A stretch of DNA of 64,000 nucleotides from JACPVU01 sp964373255 (GTDB taxonomy: Archaea > Aenigmatarchaeota > Aenigmatarchaeia > GW2011-AR5), in contig CAYJTG010000002.1 of assembly GCA_964373255.1 (NCBI GenBank), forward strand, positions 62,001-126,000, written 5' to 3'. Each line of letters starts with the position of its first letter. Position 1 is the stretch's first letter. The notes beneath the pieces were generated by a model. The model did no database searches, had not been told where the DNA came from, and saw nothing but the letters and a program-made list of their open reading frames with translations. Both the position numbers and the translations under genes were made by a program. Below are positions 8,101 to 16,143 of the stretch, in pieces.

Positions 8101-10594
8101 ACGTAAATCCAGCGCCTATAATGGGCATCATCCACAGGATCTGGACGTTGTAGCCCACAAACGTGAGCGTGAAGAAGAACAAAAGAAGCGTGAACAGCGT
8201 TGTTATCGTCCACGGCCCGAATATGAACTGGAAGATGTTGTAAAGTATGTTCGTGCCGGCTGCTCCGCCTGTCTCCAGAGCGTTGGATGTTATACCAAGA
8301 CCGCGCATGAATGCATGTCGCATTGTTCGGCCGCGCAGGACAAACTTCTGGGCTATATCGGTTGCATATCCATCTAATGCAGTTCCCAAGTCAACCTCGT
8401 CCGCAGAACCTATAGGCATGCGGTACCTGCGTGCAATACTGACCATTAGAGTTTTTGCCATGTTTTTGAGATAATTTTCAAGCTCTGCTGCGGCTGATTC
8501 TACTCGTTCTGTATAGTCTTTATCTAGAGAGTCACGTGCCTTAATAAAAAGTTCAAGATTTTGTCGTGCTGTGCTTAATGCATCCAGCATTGCCGGATCA
8601 TTTCCTGAACTTGTGAGTTGTTCGATAAGAGTACTAGCACCATTTAATAGATCGTTATCTCCCCGTATCTGCCGTCGGCCAAGGCCTGTTGCTTGTCTGT
8701 TTTGTCTTATCATTCTTCTTAGATTTCGCCTAGCTGTTGTTGAGGCTTCTCTTAATTGCTCAGTTTGTTCTCTTCTTGTTTCGAACTCTGCATTAAGCGG
8801 ATTAAATATGCTCGAATATTTTGCTCTTGCATATCTGTTCAACATTCTTTTGCCCCTGTTTATGGCTGCAAGCAGATATGGGTCGCGCTTTAATTCACGC
8901 CTTTCAACATCCGTAAGACCTCCTTTGATCCTTTCTCTAACACCTCGTGTCCCTACTGCCGCAGCAGCAGCTCCACGGATTCCTCCCTGACTGAGAGGAG
9001 ACCCTGTCTGATATCGAGCAGCCTGGCCTGGTCTGCGAGTCTTGTCAATACTGGCTTCCTTGTGGTAGAAAGCAACGAGCTTTACATTGCTTGCGAGATC
9101 TATTTCGAGTGTAGGATCCCAATGTGTAACGACATTGTTGCGCACAGATCTTACAAGTCTCTCTTCCTCTGGTTTTGTAGGATTGTGCATTCTTATGTCG
9201 TACATATTTCCAAGGTTTGGAGCTCCCTCGCCCGAATAAGTGATTTCCCAATGATGGAATTTGGCACCAGCAGCTTCTGTGTCAGCCTTGAAACGATATT
9301 TTTGAGGTCCTATATTTAGTGCAGTTCCAGGTAAGCTGAGATAGAAGATCGTGTATGTATTTCTCTCGACAATTTTGTCGTCAAGGCCCGCCGACTCTAA
9401 ACCTATGCCGTAATAAGTGCCTCCAAATACTTCTCTGTACCGGGGCGTGAGCCTATCACCTTCTGCTTTTGTTGCCAGATATTGTGTTGTGCGCGCAAGG
9501 CTGAAAGGAACTGGACCTTCTGCATCCAAAGAGTCCGATCGCCATTTATCTAAAGTAATCCACTTGGGTTCTCCTCCGTAATAAGTATCTAAAATAAGTT
9601 TCGTTAAATCTTCATCAGTTATTCCGACTCTTGACAATATTCCTAACAAAGCAACCTCAGCCGCAGCTCTATCTGGATATGGACCACTGTTTGCGAATGC
9701 CGTAGCTCCTCGCATAGCATGTGATACGCTAGGATGATTTGTATCCACACCGAGGGCAGTCGCATAATTTTTTGGCTTTAAGGTGCCATGCATTCTGGTA
9801 GTGGTTTTTACTTCAACATTTACATGTACCTCTTGCATAGGAGCAGAATCTACCGTGACCATAAAACGAGGCCGTTGTGGTGGTGTAGGTGGTGGAGGCG
9901 GTGGGGGTTCTGGAAATCTTCTTTCTGGATATCGTATTGCAAGCGGATAGGGACCTCTTCTTGCTAGCGGATACTTGCCCTTTGTTCCTTCTGTTAATTG
10001 CTTTGGCGCTTCCCGTCTCTGGTACGGTTGCATATTAGCAGCTGTCACAGGGCCTGCCCGGGCTTCTGGCAGTCTTAATGGCTCTTGATGCGCTGGCAAC
10101 AACGCTATGGGTTGCCGACCTGCTGTGAGACGTTTTGCTTCTTCGTGTGCAGGCAACATTAATGGTTCTTCCTGCCTCTGGTACGGCTCCATGTTAGCAG
10201 GTGTCATAGGGCCTGCCCGGGCTTCTGGCAGCTGCCTTGGCGCTCTTGCGTATCTTTGCTGCGCCAGATACTCGGAAGGCACGATCATAATTTTTTTGTA
10301 TGTTATCGGCTTGTCGCCCGCTTTTGTAGAATATAAAGCAGCATAATATTCGTCTTTTTCTTGGATAACTTTTACGCGATCTATCGGGTATTTTGTATCG
10401 CGCTTGGGTTCGCCGAAAACGACGCCCTCGTCCTCTGTGCCTGGCTGACCGACCCTTACAGGCACGACCTTCATGTTCTTGCCAAGTATGCCCTTTTCTG
10501 GATTTAATTCTTCTGCTACCCGGAAGCCCATTTTAGCCAGGTGCTTAAGCAAAGTCAGGCTCTCTATGGCTGTTAATTCTTTATCGTCTGCCAT
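5180..10594 (-). CDS. Giant membrane protein with lytic-transglycosylase-like and VanY-type carboxypeptidase domains
   Basis: About 1,804 residues from ATG at 10594 (an ATG at 10603 adds three). Order: a small N-terminal domain; two copies of a LPEARAGP-T-ANM-PYQR repeat and a poly-proline run (~115-235); a soluble region; a long charged coiled coil (~585-720); five or six membrane segments (~785-925); beta-rich CARDB-like extracellular domains (~960-1330); a cysteine-rich zone (~1345-1440); an SLT/lysozyme-like domain (~1450-1590) with catalytic-type Glu in AAQESGL and GYGVFQLN; and a C-terminal VanY/LAS metallopeptidase (~1620-1760) with SRHHWGTEVD (His and Asp ligands) and EPWHWSY (catalytic Glu, His ligand). 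Key residues of both hydrolases are present. Archaea lack murein, so bacterial cell wall is the likely substrate. It follows small proteins on the same strand. The family as a whole is unknown to me. Confidence 0.85.
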   Translation of the reverse strand: MADDKELTAIESLTLLKHLAKMGFRVAEELNPEKGILGKNMKVVPVRVGQPGTEDEGVVFGEPKRDTKYPIDRVKVIQEKDEYYAALYSTKAGDKPITYKKIMIVPSEYLAQQRYARAPRQLPEARAGPMTPANMEPYQRQEEPLMLPAHEEAKRLTAGRQPIALLPAHQEPLRLPEARAGPVTAANMQPYQRREAPKQLTEGTKGKYPLARRGPYPLAIRYPERRFPEPPPPPPPTPPQRPRFMVTVDSAPMQEVHVNVEVKTTTRMHGTLKPKNYATALGVDTNHPSVSHAMRGATAFANSGPYPDRAAAEVALLGILSRVGITDEDLTKLILDTYYGGEPKWITLDKWRSDSLDAEGPVPFSLARTTQYLATKAEGDRLTPRYREVFGGTYYGIGLESAGLDDKIVERNTYTIFYLSLPGTALNIGPQKYRFKADTEAAGAKFHHWEITYSGEGAPNLGNMYDIRMHNPTKPEEERLVRSVRNNVVTHWDPTLEIDLASNVKLVAFYHKEASIDKTRRPGQAARYQTGSPLSQGGIRGAAAAAVGTRGVRERIKGGLTDVERRELKRDPYLLAAINRGKRMLNRYARAKYSSIFNPLNAEFETRREQTEQLREASTTARRNLRRMIRQNRQATGLGRRQIRGDNDLLNGASTLIEQLTSSGNDPAMLDALSTARQNLELFIKARDSLDKDYTERVESAAAELENYLKNMAKTLMVSIARRYRMPIGSADEVDLGTALDGYATDIAQKFVLRGRTMRHAFMRGLGITSNALETGGAAGTNILYNIFQFIFGPWTITTLFTLLLFFFTLTFVGYNVQILWMMPIIGAGFTFLLNFSDSFQPLDWVTHLSSGAIMGYSAALFLLAFGAENWGFIGMNGVGSTGFWIWWAILGFIGLFQFYQHGGWKIVLQGGIIILLLSYLAFGPYSAYFHQAVGQVKAPVELAYRYASNAITDVWLLATNPTEWYARQQLVNVRPERPLDFPKGIELASLEALPPSVPSGQEFALAAIIKNDGILDAKDVLVSVDCTNQWCNSRSVQLTSPVPIEDDARLNELKERYGIAGDKIISDIKNGRLFYIKDNLPRGTGEIITVKSLAASFFPQQRGLTNFAKINFNVSYAYATNSSLQVSVINSQELQRLFREGQAVFKPVLAVDKGTPARLSLNVGPQPLQTGQGALLLVSISNTRDKSKVVLPRGTKVIIRVPHEIAVLDSLRCGEQAVRAAPNNPYYKEGFDTIAYEILPQEGQNAVEVLPFEFNSIYGFICEFATQPDTEINTVTSSFITAELPRYIFRLEQTKDVPVTPRLGILYDPFEKVCNKCGDGRTNICDADECHSFSEGSNKCWYSGEITLDPFESATNTPRRLVGNVCHSCGLEGVRSCSMFPNENSCEGEDAACKLTCKWNANAVNERGIPVQRCESAPADRITLTFTRFSGDIAEKIIRQAKEAGFDKNEAENILKIAAQESGLRHCKDGTLNCGNTNQDNVLGASDGKGYGVFQLNQVAHPSWYDTSSNGCNGELPYDLDCNIFLGVNYILNLKTDYANDPAKLYTCLSISYSGWDAIYRYYNGWNTDCSVGDKNYVDNVKGQDVSRFRTLIDSIYSGLPPVIAKNPDLMGRGILTGLKPEVQVAFDSMKTAAKQAGFDFVIVSGYRSFTDQLGIWNSKFASAQGTEQEKVNKVAEYSAIPGLSRHHWGTEVDINSVDPAEWQQGCVGNACQVAVYEWLKTNAKNYGFCQPYDMDKLVKTEPWHWSYKPISSKLTPQHMSDVTANDILGLGIAGENTIITNFDYYHRGFVSDINPDCISTVV

Positions 10595-10735
10595 TATTCT
10601 CACGACTAGACAAATCTAGCTACATCTATAATCAGCCAGATTCTCTGTAAACCTATTGTAATGGGCGAAATATAAAGTTTAGAGAAGAAAATCGTTTTAG
10701 AAACAGCGCTTATGAATATACTATTACTTTTTGAT

Positions 10736-12142
10736 TTATAATTCTCTTTGTCGGAAAAGCCCTTTTGAGCCGCAGAAAATCAGGCCTTTTACGTCATCGC
10801 CATATTCTCCTTTGTCTATGGCGTCCTGTACGCGGTCTGCTGCCCTTAAGTAAGGCAGGGGCGTTTCATGTTGCTTGAGAAATGCTACACTACGCTCGTA
10901 GAAACCAAGGATTTCTTGCAGCCTAGGGTAATCAACCCGTTCCAATAAGTCGAAAGTTTTGTTGACAGCCTGCGCATATTTGGAGACTATTTCAGCAAAC
11001 TTTCCTTTCTGTTGATGTATTTCAGGGTTTTTATCGAGCTCAAAAAATACAGTCCTTAAAAATGCAGTTTCGTAATTTATTGAATTAATGTAATTATACT
11101 GGATATTTTTTTCTGAAAGTGGAAGCCCGTCAAATGCGTCTGAAAAAAGCTTGGACATGTCCTGTATGACATCTGAAGAATTGAAATCAATGTCGTATTT
11201 TGAATGGTCCGCAGGCTGCTCTTCGCGTTTAATTGTTGTTGACTCGGTTACTTTGGGTTGTTCAGGTGTCTGGATTTGTTTTTCATTGGTATTTGCAACA
11301 TAATCTTTATCCTCAGGAAGTTGTTTTGCTGCATCTGGAATAGTTAATCCACCATATTTTTGTTCACTTCTAGATGTTTCACTAAGAACACCTTGAATGA
11401 TCTTCTTTACTTTTTCTGGAATATTTCCTATATAATTAATTTGTTCTTCTGAATCTTGTGTTTCGTTTCCTTTTGTGATTTTTTCCTCTGCAGCCTTTTT
11501 CCCAATCAGCTTTTCAAAATCAACATTAAGGTCGCTTTCAGAAATGCTTAGAACGTAATCATTGCTTGCAAGTATTTCTGCGTGGCGCTTCAGCCTTTCG
11601 TCTTCGTTTCCAATGACCTGATTTGCGTATTTCTTGACATTTTCAATATAATCTTTCATCTGATTTTTCTTTATCGCTGCTGTGTTTTCCGACTTGCATA
11701 TTGCCGCCATGAACGCCTCTTCGACGCCCATTTCTTCGGCAAGTATATTGTAAGCTTCCATCATTTCGTCGTAATCGACATTATAGGATTTTTTGTAATT
11801 TTCTTTTATTTCAGCATCAGCCTTTGCGTTTTTTACAAATCCTGCGAAATTTATTTCTGCTTCTGAAGGATTAGTGAAGTAGGGCTTTGCGTTTTTTGTT
11901 ATTTCTATGACAGGGCTTTGAAAAACACGGGCTTTCCCTGTAACTCCGGGGATTTCCTTGTCGTTTCTTATAATAACGCCATAATGAAAGTTGCCATGGT
12001 AATCGACAAGCATGCCAAGAGATTCGAGAATTTTTGATTCATCCACTGTGATAGAATTTTTATAGTCGGGATTAAACAGATGCATGCCTCTTATTCCGCG
12101 CTTTTCTTCTTTCTCTACTTTTGTATCTGTTGCTTCTGTCAT
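10736..12142 (-). CDS. Cytoplasmic protein of unknown function upstream of the giant hydrolase
   Basis: 468 residues with no signal peptide or membrane segment. The middle (about 230-320) is low-complexity and rich in Glu, Lys, Gln and Thr, probably a disordered linker between two helical domains; the C-terminal domain (330-468) is helical. I recognise no family. It precedes the giant membrane protein by about 140 nt in the direction of transcription and may be a cytosolic partner of that protein's N-terminal domain. Confidence 0.65.
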   Translation of the reverse strand: MTEATDTKVEKEEKRGIRGMHLFNPDYKNSITVDESKILESLGMLVDYHGNFHYGVIIRNDKEIPGVTGKARVFQSPVIEITKNAKPYFTNPSEAEINFAGFVKNAKADAEIKENYKKSYNVDYDEMMEAYNILAEEMGVEEAFMAAICKSENTAAIKKNQMKDYIENVKKYANQVIGNEDERLKRHAEILASNDYVLSISESDLNVDFEKLIGKKAAEEKITKGNETQDSEEQINYIGNIPEKVKKIIQGVLSETSRSEQKYGGLTIPDAAKQLPEDKDYVANTNEKQIQTPEQPKVTESTTIKREEQPADHSKYDIDFNSSDVIQDMSKLFSDAFDGLPLSEKNIQYNYINSINYETAFLRTVFFELDKNPEIHQQKGKFAEIVSKYAQAVNKTFDLLERVDYPRLQEILGFYERSVAFLKQHETPLPYLRAADRVQDAIDKGEYGDDVKGLIFCGSKGLFRQREL

Positions 12143-12199
12143 AAACGATCACGTTCAAAATATAAAAAGAATTTAAATTGCCAAAACATGCGCTTGGAT

Positions 12200-12571
12200 T
12201 TATCTGTAATACCGCATCGGCAGGGATTTTTTTACTCTTTGCACGGCAGCTGCTACTTCTTTGCCATCTTCTGTATCTTTTGCTCCTTCATAAATGTAGC
12301 CTCTTGGCTTGCCCCAGCATATGTCGAATAATCCAAATCTCCACACAGGTCCTGCAAGAGGCGCAACCTTGCCTATGTACACGTCACGATTGGTGTTTTG
12401 GTAGTTGCGCGGATTATCTACCTGATCTTGCCGAACGTTTTTGTTAAGTGTGTAATTACGATCACTGAATATATGCCAGACGCGGTTGCCACTTGAGTCT
12501 TCTGTTCGAGCTAAATCAAATCCTGCCCTTCTGAGAGCTCTTAACATTTTGTGTGTATCTCCAATAGCCAT
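12200..12571 (-). CDS. Small protein of unknown function
   Basis: 123 residues. Its start, MLRALRRAGFDLARTED, resembles the N-terminus of the giant protein (LLKHLAKMGFRVAEE), and both then continue into short beta strands, so they may share a small N-terminal domain. No membrane segment. Ends with basic residues. Gene order and strand suggest the same operon as the neighbouring envelope genes. The similarity is by eye only. Confidence 0.6.
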   Translation of the reverse strand: MAIGDTHKMLRALRRAGFDLARTEDSSGNRVWHIFSDRNYTLNKNVRQDQVDNPRNYQNTNRDVYIGKVAPLAGPVWRFGLFDICWGKPRGYIYEGAKDTEDGKEVAAAVQRVKKSLPMRYYR

Positions 12572-12635
12572 AATTCATCACTATTCAGTAACTTTATATT
12601 TATAAGTATTTAAAGATTTCGCCACTTAAAAGTAG

Positions 12636-12926
12636 TTAAATATACCTATACAGGCTTTGGCTGTACACCGCCCGCTTTTTCTCATTCAGTATTCTCATCT
12701 CTATGCTGTCGTCGGTGATGCGCCTTGTTGCCATGTACGTCGCTATCAGATTGATTGGCAACAGGGCCGTGAGCAAGATGAGTTCGACGTCTGCTTCGCC
12801 GTAGCTGTTTATATCGATACGAACGGCCTTTGCAGGCGACCAGTAGGCTGTGATAAATGTTATGTAAAGGACTAGAAAGACGGCGAACATCGATAATATT
12901 CCTAATACGGCTGCTGATGTTTTCAT
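12636..12926 (-). CDS. Small protein with two membrane segments
   Basis: 96 residues. Two hydrophobic helices: residues 5-28 (VLGILSMFAVFLVLYITFITAYW) and about 48-66 (LILLTALLPINLIATYMA). Between them is a short loop; the C-terminus is basic and probably cytoplasmic. Unknown family. It lies in the same-strand series between the pilin-like protein and the soluble 123-residue protein. Confidence 0.6.
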   Translation of the reverse strand: MKTSAAVLGILSMFAVFLVLYITFITAYWSPAKAVRIDINSYGEADVELILLTALLPINLIATYMATRRITDDSIEMRILNEKKRAVYSQSLYRYI

Positions 12927-13005
12927 GCATTACCACACCACAAAAATGAAATTAATCTGAATATAATGGAATCGTAACTTGTGAATATTTTTCGTGTATC
13001 TGTTT

Positions 13006-13884
13006 TTAATATACCGTCATGCCTGTGTACGGCTGCATAGCTGTGACAACGCCTGTCTGATTGATCGTCTCTGGAAATTGTGCAAGGAACACGACAACTA
13101 CGGCAGCAGAGCCGCTGAACATGGAGTTGTCGCCTGCCTTGAACGTGATTATGTTGTCGCCCAGTCTCAGGTCTGATTTGTCCAATCGTATGCTCTGCAG
13201 GTCGGCGACAGGGCTTTCCCAGACGTTTATTCCGTTAATATCAACTACCAGCGTGCCTACGTTCTCTGTCATGTTCAAATCTATTTTCGAGAACTGAAGA
13301 TTGAGATACTCTTCGCCTAAGTAAAACCTGAACTGGCTGAAGTCATTTTCGAAGCTTGCGTAGTTTACAGTAACGTCGCTAAGCTTGTATAAATTAGGTG
13401 CCCAGATACGCCAGAAAGATGATTCTGGAAATACCTCTATCACGGCTTTTTCTGATAACATGCTGCTGTCTATGGATATTTCATAGTCGCCAGGGTCGAA
13501 AACCCTGCTTTCGATAATTTTCCCGTTGACGCTGATTATGAGCTTGCCGATGTCGTTATTGGACAAAACGGTGAATTTTACAGAAGCCGCCTGCAGTCCG
13601 GACTTTCTCAGTTCGTACGTTATTTTCTCTTCGCCAAACAGCAGACCGTTCTTTAATTCCTTGTCGCCCAGGTCGATGGAATTTGCCTGCAAAACGTCAC
13701 TTGCTGCGAAAGCTGGTATATAGAAGACCTTTACCGCCTCGATTATGCCTAGATTCCTTGTCTTGTTTTCCGGGCATCTGTCACTGGTGCACGTACCAAC
13801 GTATGCGCTGAATGCAGCCAGAAGTATCGCTAATATCATCAGGCCAACTACAAGAAAATACACAAATTCATTATTGCCTTTCAT
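13006..13884 (-). CDS. Pilin-like secreted protein with class III signal peptide
   Basis: About 292 residues from the ATG at 13884 (an upstream ATG gives two more). The N-terminus MKGNNEFVYFLVVGLMILAILLAAF has the basic-Gly cleavage pattern and following hydrophobic helix of archaeal type IV pilin-like proteins, like the four MKG proteins at 51.8-59.5 kb. The remainder is beta-rich, with repeated segments (IISVNGKIIESRVFDPG and LVVDINGINVWESPV) that look like a duplicated beta-sandwich domain. Likely a cell-surface subunit at the head of the minus-strand envelope series. Confidence 0.7.
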   Translation of the reverse strand: MKGNNEFVYFLVVGLMILAILLAAFSAYVGTCTSDRCPENKTRNLGIIEAVKVFYIPAFAASDVLQANSIDLGDKELKNGLLFGEEKITYELRKSGLQAASVKFTVLSNNDIGKLIISVNGKIIESRVFDPGDYEISIDSSMLSEKAVIEVFPESSFWRIWAPNLYKLSDVTVNYASFENDFSQFRFYLGEEYLNLQFSKIDLNMTENVGTLVVDINGINVWESPVADLQSIRLDKSDLRLGDNIITFKAGDNSMFSGSAAVVVVFLAQFPETINQTGVVTAMQPYTGMTVY

Positions 13885-13890
13885 TACCAA

Positions 13891-14073
13891 TCCCTTTTCT
13901 TAAAAGAAAAGGTCTAGGTTTTATCCCAAAAGAATGGGGGTTCTTCTAGACCTTGTCTTCAAAAATTATTGTGAGTCTATACCATATTATTTTATTTTGA
14001 TACAACGTTGTAATGTAACTACTTTACAGTAAATATATACCATAAGCTTTAAAAAGGTTTGGTTTAGCAACTT
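13891..14073. promoter_or_regulatory. Divergent intergenic region with nested hairpins and a promoter
   Basis: Contains CCTTTTCTT / AAGAAAAGG (about 13893-13912) and a longer inverted repeat AAGGTCTAG / CTAGACCTT that overlaps it (about 13909-13955), with a TCCCA / TGGGG hairpin inside. AAATATATACC about 40 nt before the next gene, and CTTTAAAAAGG nearer still, are plausible TATA boxes. Confidence 0.5.
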
Positions 14074-15261
14074 ATGATGGACAGAAGAGAATTTCTGAAC
14101 TATATGTGTGCACTTGTAGCGACGACGCCGGCTGCGGCTATGGCGTCACCTGTTAGGAATACGGCTGTGTACGCCGCTGCAAGAAGATACGATTTTCTGA
14201 CAACTCCTGTATATGATTCGATATACGATCCTATAGGAGAGAACGCAGAAAATATAGCCATGGAGCTCTATCCGAACTCATTGCAGGACCTCGTCAGCAA
14301 GGGAATAATTACATCGGGCATAAAAGACCTTTCGTTTCCACTTGGGATAAGATACCAGCACAATGGCGGGGAAAGGAAAAGGGTGGATTTCTACCGCGGG
14401 ATGCGCGACATGTGGAACGCGAAGCCGGGAATAAAAGGCAGCAGGGCGCTGAAAAGCCAGAGGGATGGGTTCCTGAAAAAAATCAAGCATGAAAAAAAAT
14501 CAAGCCTTCGCGAATACAGAAGGAATGAAATAGCGCACGGCATTGAAGTTGCCGGGGAGATCCGGAAAAATATAGACCAAACCTATAAAGGCGAGATGGC
14601 AAGATTTGCAAGAAACGCTGCAGAAAAGCTTTCGTCAAACGTTTTGCTGGGGTACAATATACATGAAATAACGCCGCCAAGCTACAACGGCAGGCAGATA
14701 AACCCTGTCTTCAAGGCTTATTTTGTCGACCGCTTATTCAAGGAAGCCGGCAAGGAGTTCATAGAAGGCTATCCGGCAAGGTACGACCCTTACATGAGCT
14801 TCGGGCCGTTCCAGATGACAAACTTTGCAATGCCTGTTGCAGCCGGCTTAAACCGGCATGTCGGCAAAGAAGATAGGATTCCGTATAATGTGCAGGACTT
14901 AGAAGGGCTGCAGGACCACGTAAACGCAGCTGTCATGTTTGCACTGTCAAATTTCGTGTCGCTTGGAAATCATCTTTCAGGGCGCAAGCTCCTGAAAAAG
15001 TTCAACGACGGCTTTGAGAAGATGGACGAGCGCAGCCAGCAGATAGTTATATCGGGCACAACGGCCTGCATGCACCACCAGCCTTCAATAACAAAAAAAA
15101 GGATAGGATTCTACGTCGACAAAAAGCCTATGGATGACATGTTCTACAAGATACGTCCATCGCTGACAGACCAGTTGCAAAAGTACTACGACAGCGCAGC
15201 AGAGGCGTATCTGCTGATGAAGGTATTTCACGACCTTGAAGACAAATATTCCAGAGACTAG
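14074..15261 (+). CDS. Tat-signal secreted protein, possibly lysozyme-like
   Basis: 395 residues. The N-terminus MDRREFLNYMCALVATTPAAAMAS is a twin-arginine signal (RREFL) followed by a hydrophobic stretch and an Ala-rich cleavage region, so it is predicted to be exported folded. Most of the protein is helical. A segment around residues 190-250 (LGYNIHEITPPSYNG, later YDPYMSFGPFQMTNFAM) recalls the catalytic Glu plus S-x-G-x-x-Q pattern of lysozyme-like transglycosylases; this is a weak, by-eye match. Two ATGs lie in tandem; either 14074 or 14077 may start. It faces the envelope genes divergently and may act with the giant hydrolase. Confidence 0.7.
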   Translation: MMDRREFLNYMCALVATTPAAAMASPVRNTAVYAAARRYDFLTTPVYDSIYDPIGENAENIAMELYPNSLQDLVSKGIITSGIKDLSFPLGIRYQHNGGERKRVDFYRGMRDMWNAKPGIKGSRALKSQRDGFLKKIKHEKKSSLREYRRNEIAHGIEVAGEIRKNIDQTYKGEMARFARNAAEKLSSNVLLGYNIHEITPPSYNGRQINPVFKAYFVDRLFKEAGKEFIEGYPARYDPYMSFGPFQMTNFAMPVAAGLNRHVGKEDRIPYNVQDLEGLQDHVNAAVMFALSNFVSLGNHLSGRKLLKKFNDGFEKMDERSQQIVISGTTACMHHQPSITKKRIGFYVDKKPMDDMFYKIRPSLTDQLQKYYDSAAEAYLLMKVFHDLEDKYSRD

Positions 15262-15272
15262 TTTCTGATTAG

Positions 15273-15562
15273 TGCGAGGGGGCGGATTCGAACCGCCGAA
15301 CGGACTAACCGACAAGATAGCTCAAACGGTCATATAATAATCGTTTGCTAATAAATCGATTTCTTGAGTTTCACAGTCATCTAAGCTTCTTTAGAAAAGA
15401 AGCTTAATCAAGAAACTTCTTTTCTTTCAACGCTTATCTTAACTCAATGACACTTGCGCCTTTGACCAGATTTCCATACCTTCTCTTCATAATACAGCTT
15501 TACCATAATTTCTTTTGGTATAGCTTTTCTTTTGAAAGAAAAGGTATCTTGGCTACCCTCGC
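15273..15562 (-). tRNA. tRNA-Leu with a D-loop intron and a large second intron
   Basis: Acceptor GCGAGGG (15562-15556) pairs with 15274-15280, discriminator A. T-arm GGCGG TTCGAAT CCGCC is intact. The D-arm GCCAAG...CTGGTCAAAGGC is split by about 77 nt (roughly 15471-15547) containing hairpins such as 15524-15543. Between the D-stem and the variable arm (CGG TTAGT CCG) lie over 110 nt, far more than an anticodon arm needs, including the hairpin TAAGCTTCTTT / AAAGAAGCTTA at 15382-15406. I could not fix the second intron's ends; possible anticodons are UAA or GAG. Leucine is called from the GCCAAG D-arm, the long variable arm and A73. Confidence 0.75.
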
Positions 15563-15620
15563 AATGTCCTTGTTTCATATTGACAACACAATTTATTAAA
15601 CTATTAGAAAAAGCTTAGGC

Positions 15621-16082
15621 TTACTTTGCACCCTGGAGGTGCTGCCTGAGGTTTGAAATCTGCTTCTGCATGTCTGTCAGAGTATTCTCGAGCTGCATTA
15701 TTTCAGGGGTAGCGCCACCCATCTCGCTGATGCTGATGCCTTTTGGCCTCAGAAGTTCTGTGTCTATTTCTGTTATCGATTTTTCAACGCGCTGTATGGT
15801 GGCTTGCATGATACTAATGGCGTTTGATTTAACAGCCTCGGCCTCGTGTATAACAGCAAAAAACTGCTTGAGAACGGAAATAAAGAGCTTTATCTCTTGC
15901 ACAGTGGACAGGACCTCTTTGTACTTGTCGACCTTGATAAAAAGCGGGGCGCTAAAATCCTGCCGAACAGCGCTGCTGGCGATGTGCGGCTGACTCGTTG
16001 GGATCTCTTCCAGGGGCTCTTCCATTATATCTTTGATGTCCTGCATTTCTGATCGGTAGTCGTCCTTTTTCCTGAACAGCAT
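15621..16082 (-). CDS. Coiled-coil protein of unknown function
   Basis: 153 residues. After a charged N-terminus, residues 45-153 are nearly all helical with heptad-like spacing (KYKEVLSTVQEIKLFISVLKQ, then ENTLTDMQKQISNLRQHL). No membrane segment. The APLFIKVDKYKE start of the helical part is a compact motif that could define a small archaeal family; I cannot name it. Single gene, flanked by tRNA genes on both sides. Confidence 0.65.
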   Translation of the reverse strand: MLFRKKDDYRSEMQDIKDIMEEPLEEIPTSQPHIASSAVRQDFSAPLFIKVDKYKEVLSTVQEIKLFISVLKQFFAVIHEAEAVKSNAISIMQATIQRVEKSITEIDTELLRPKGISISEMGGATPEIMQLENTLTDMQKQISNLRQHLQGAK

Positions 16083-16143
16083 CTATAATCATCCCTGAAG
16101 TTTATTATGGACTATGAAATATATATAGCTAAATGAATGTTGA

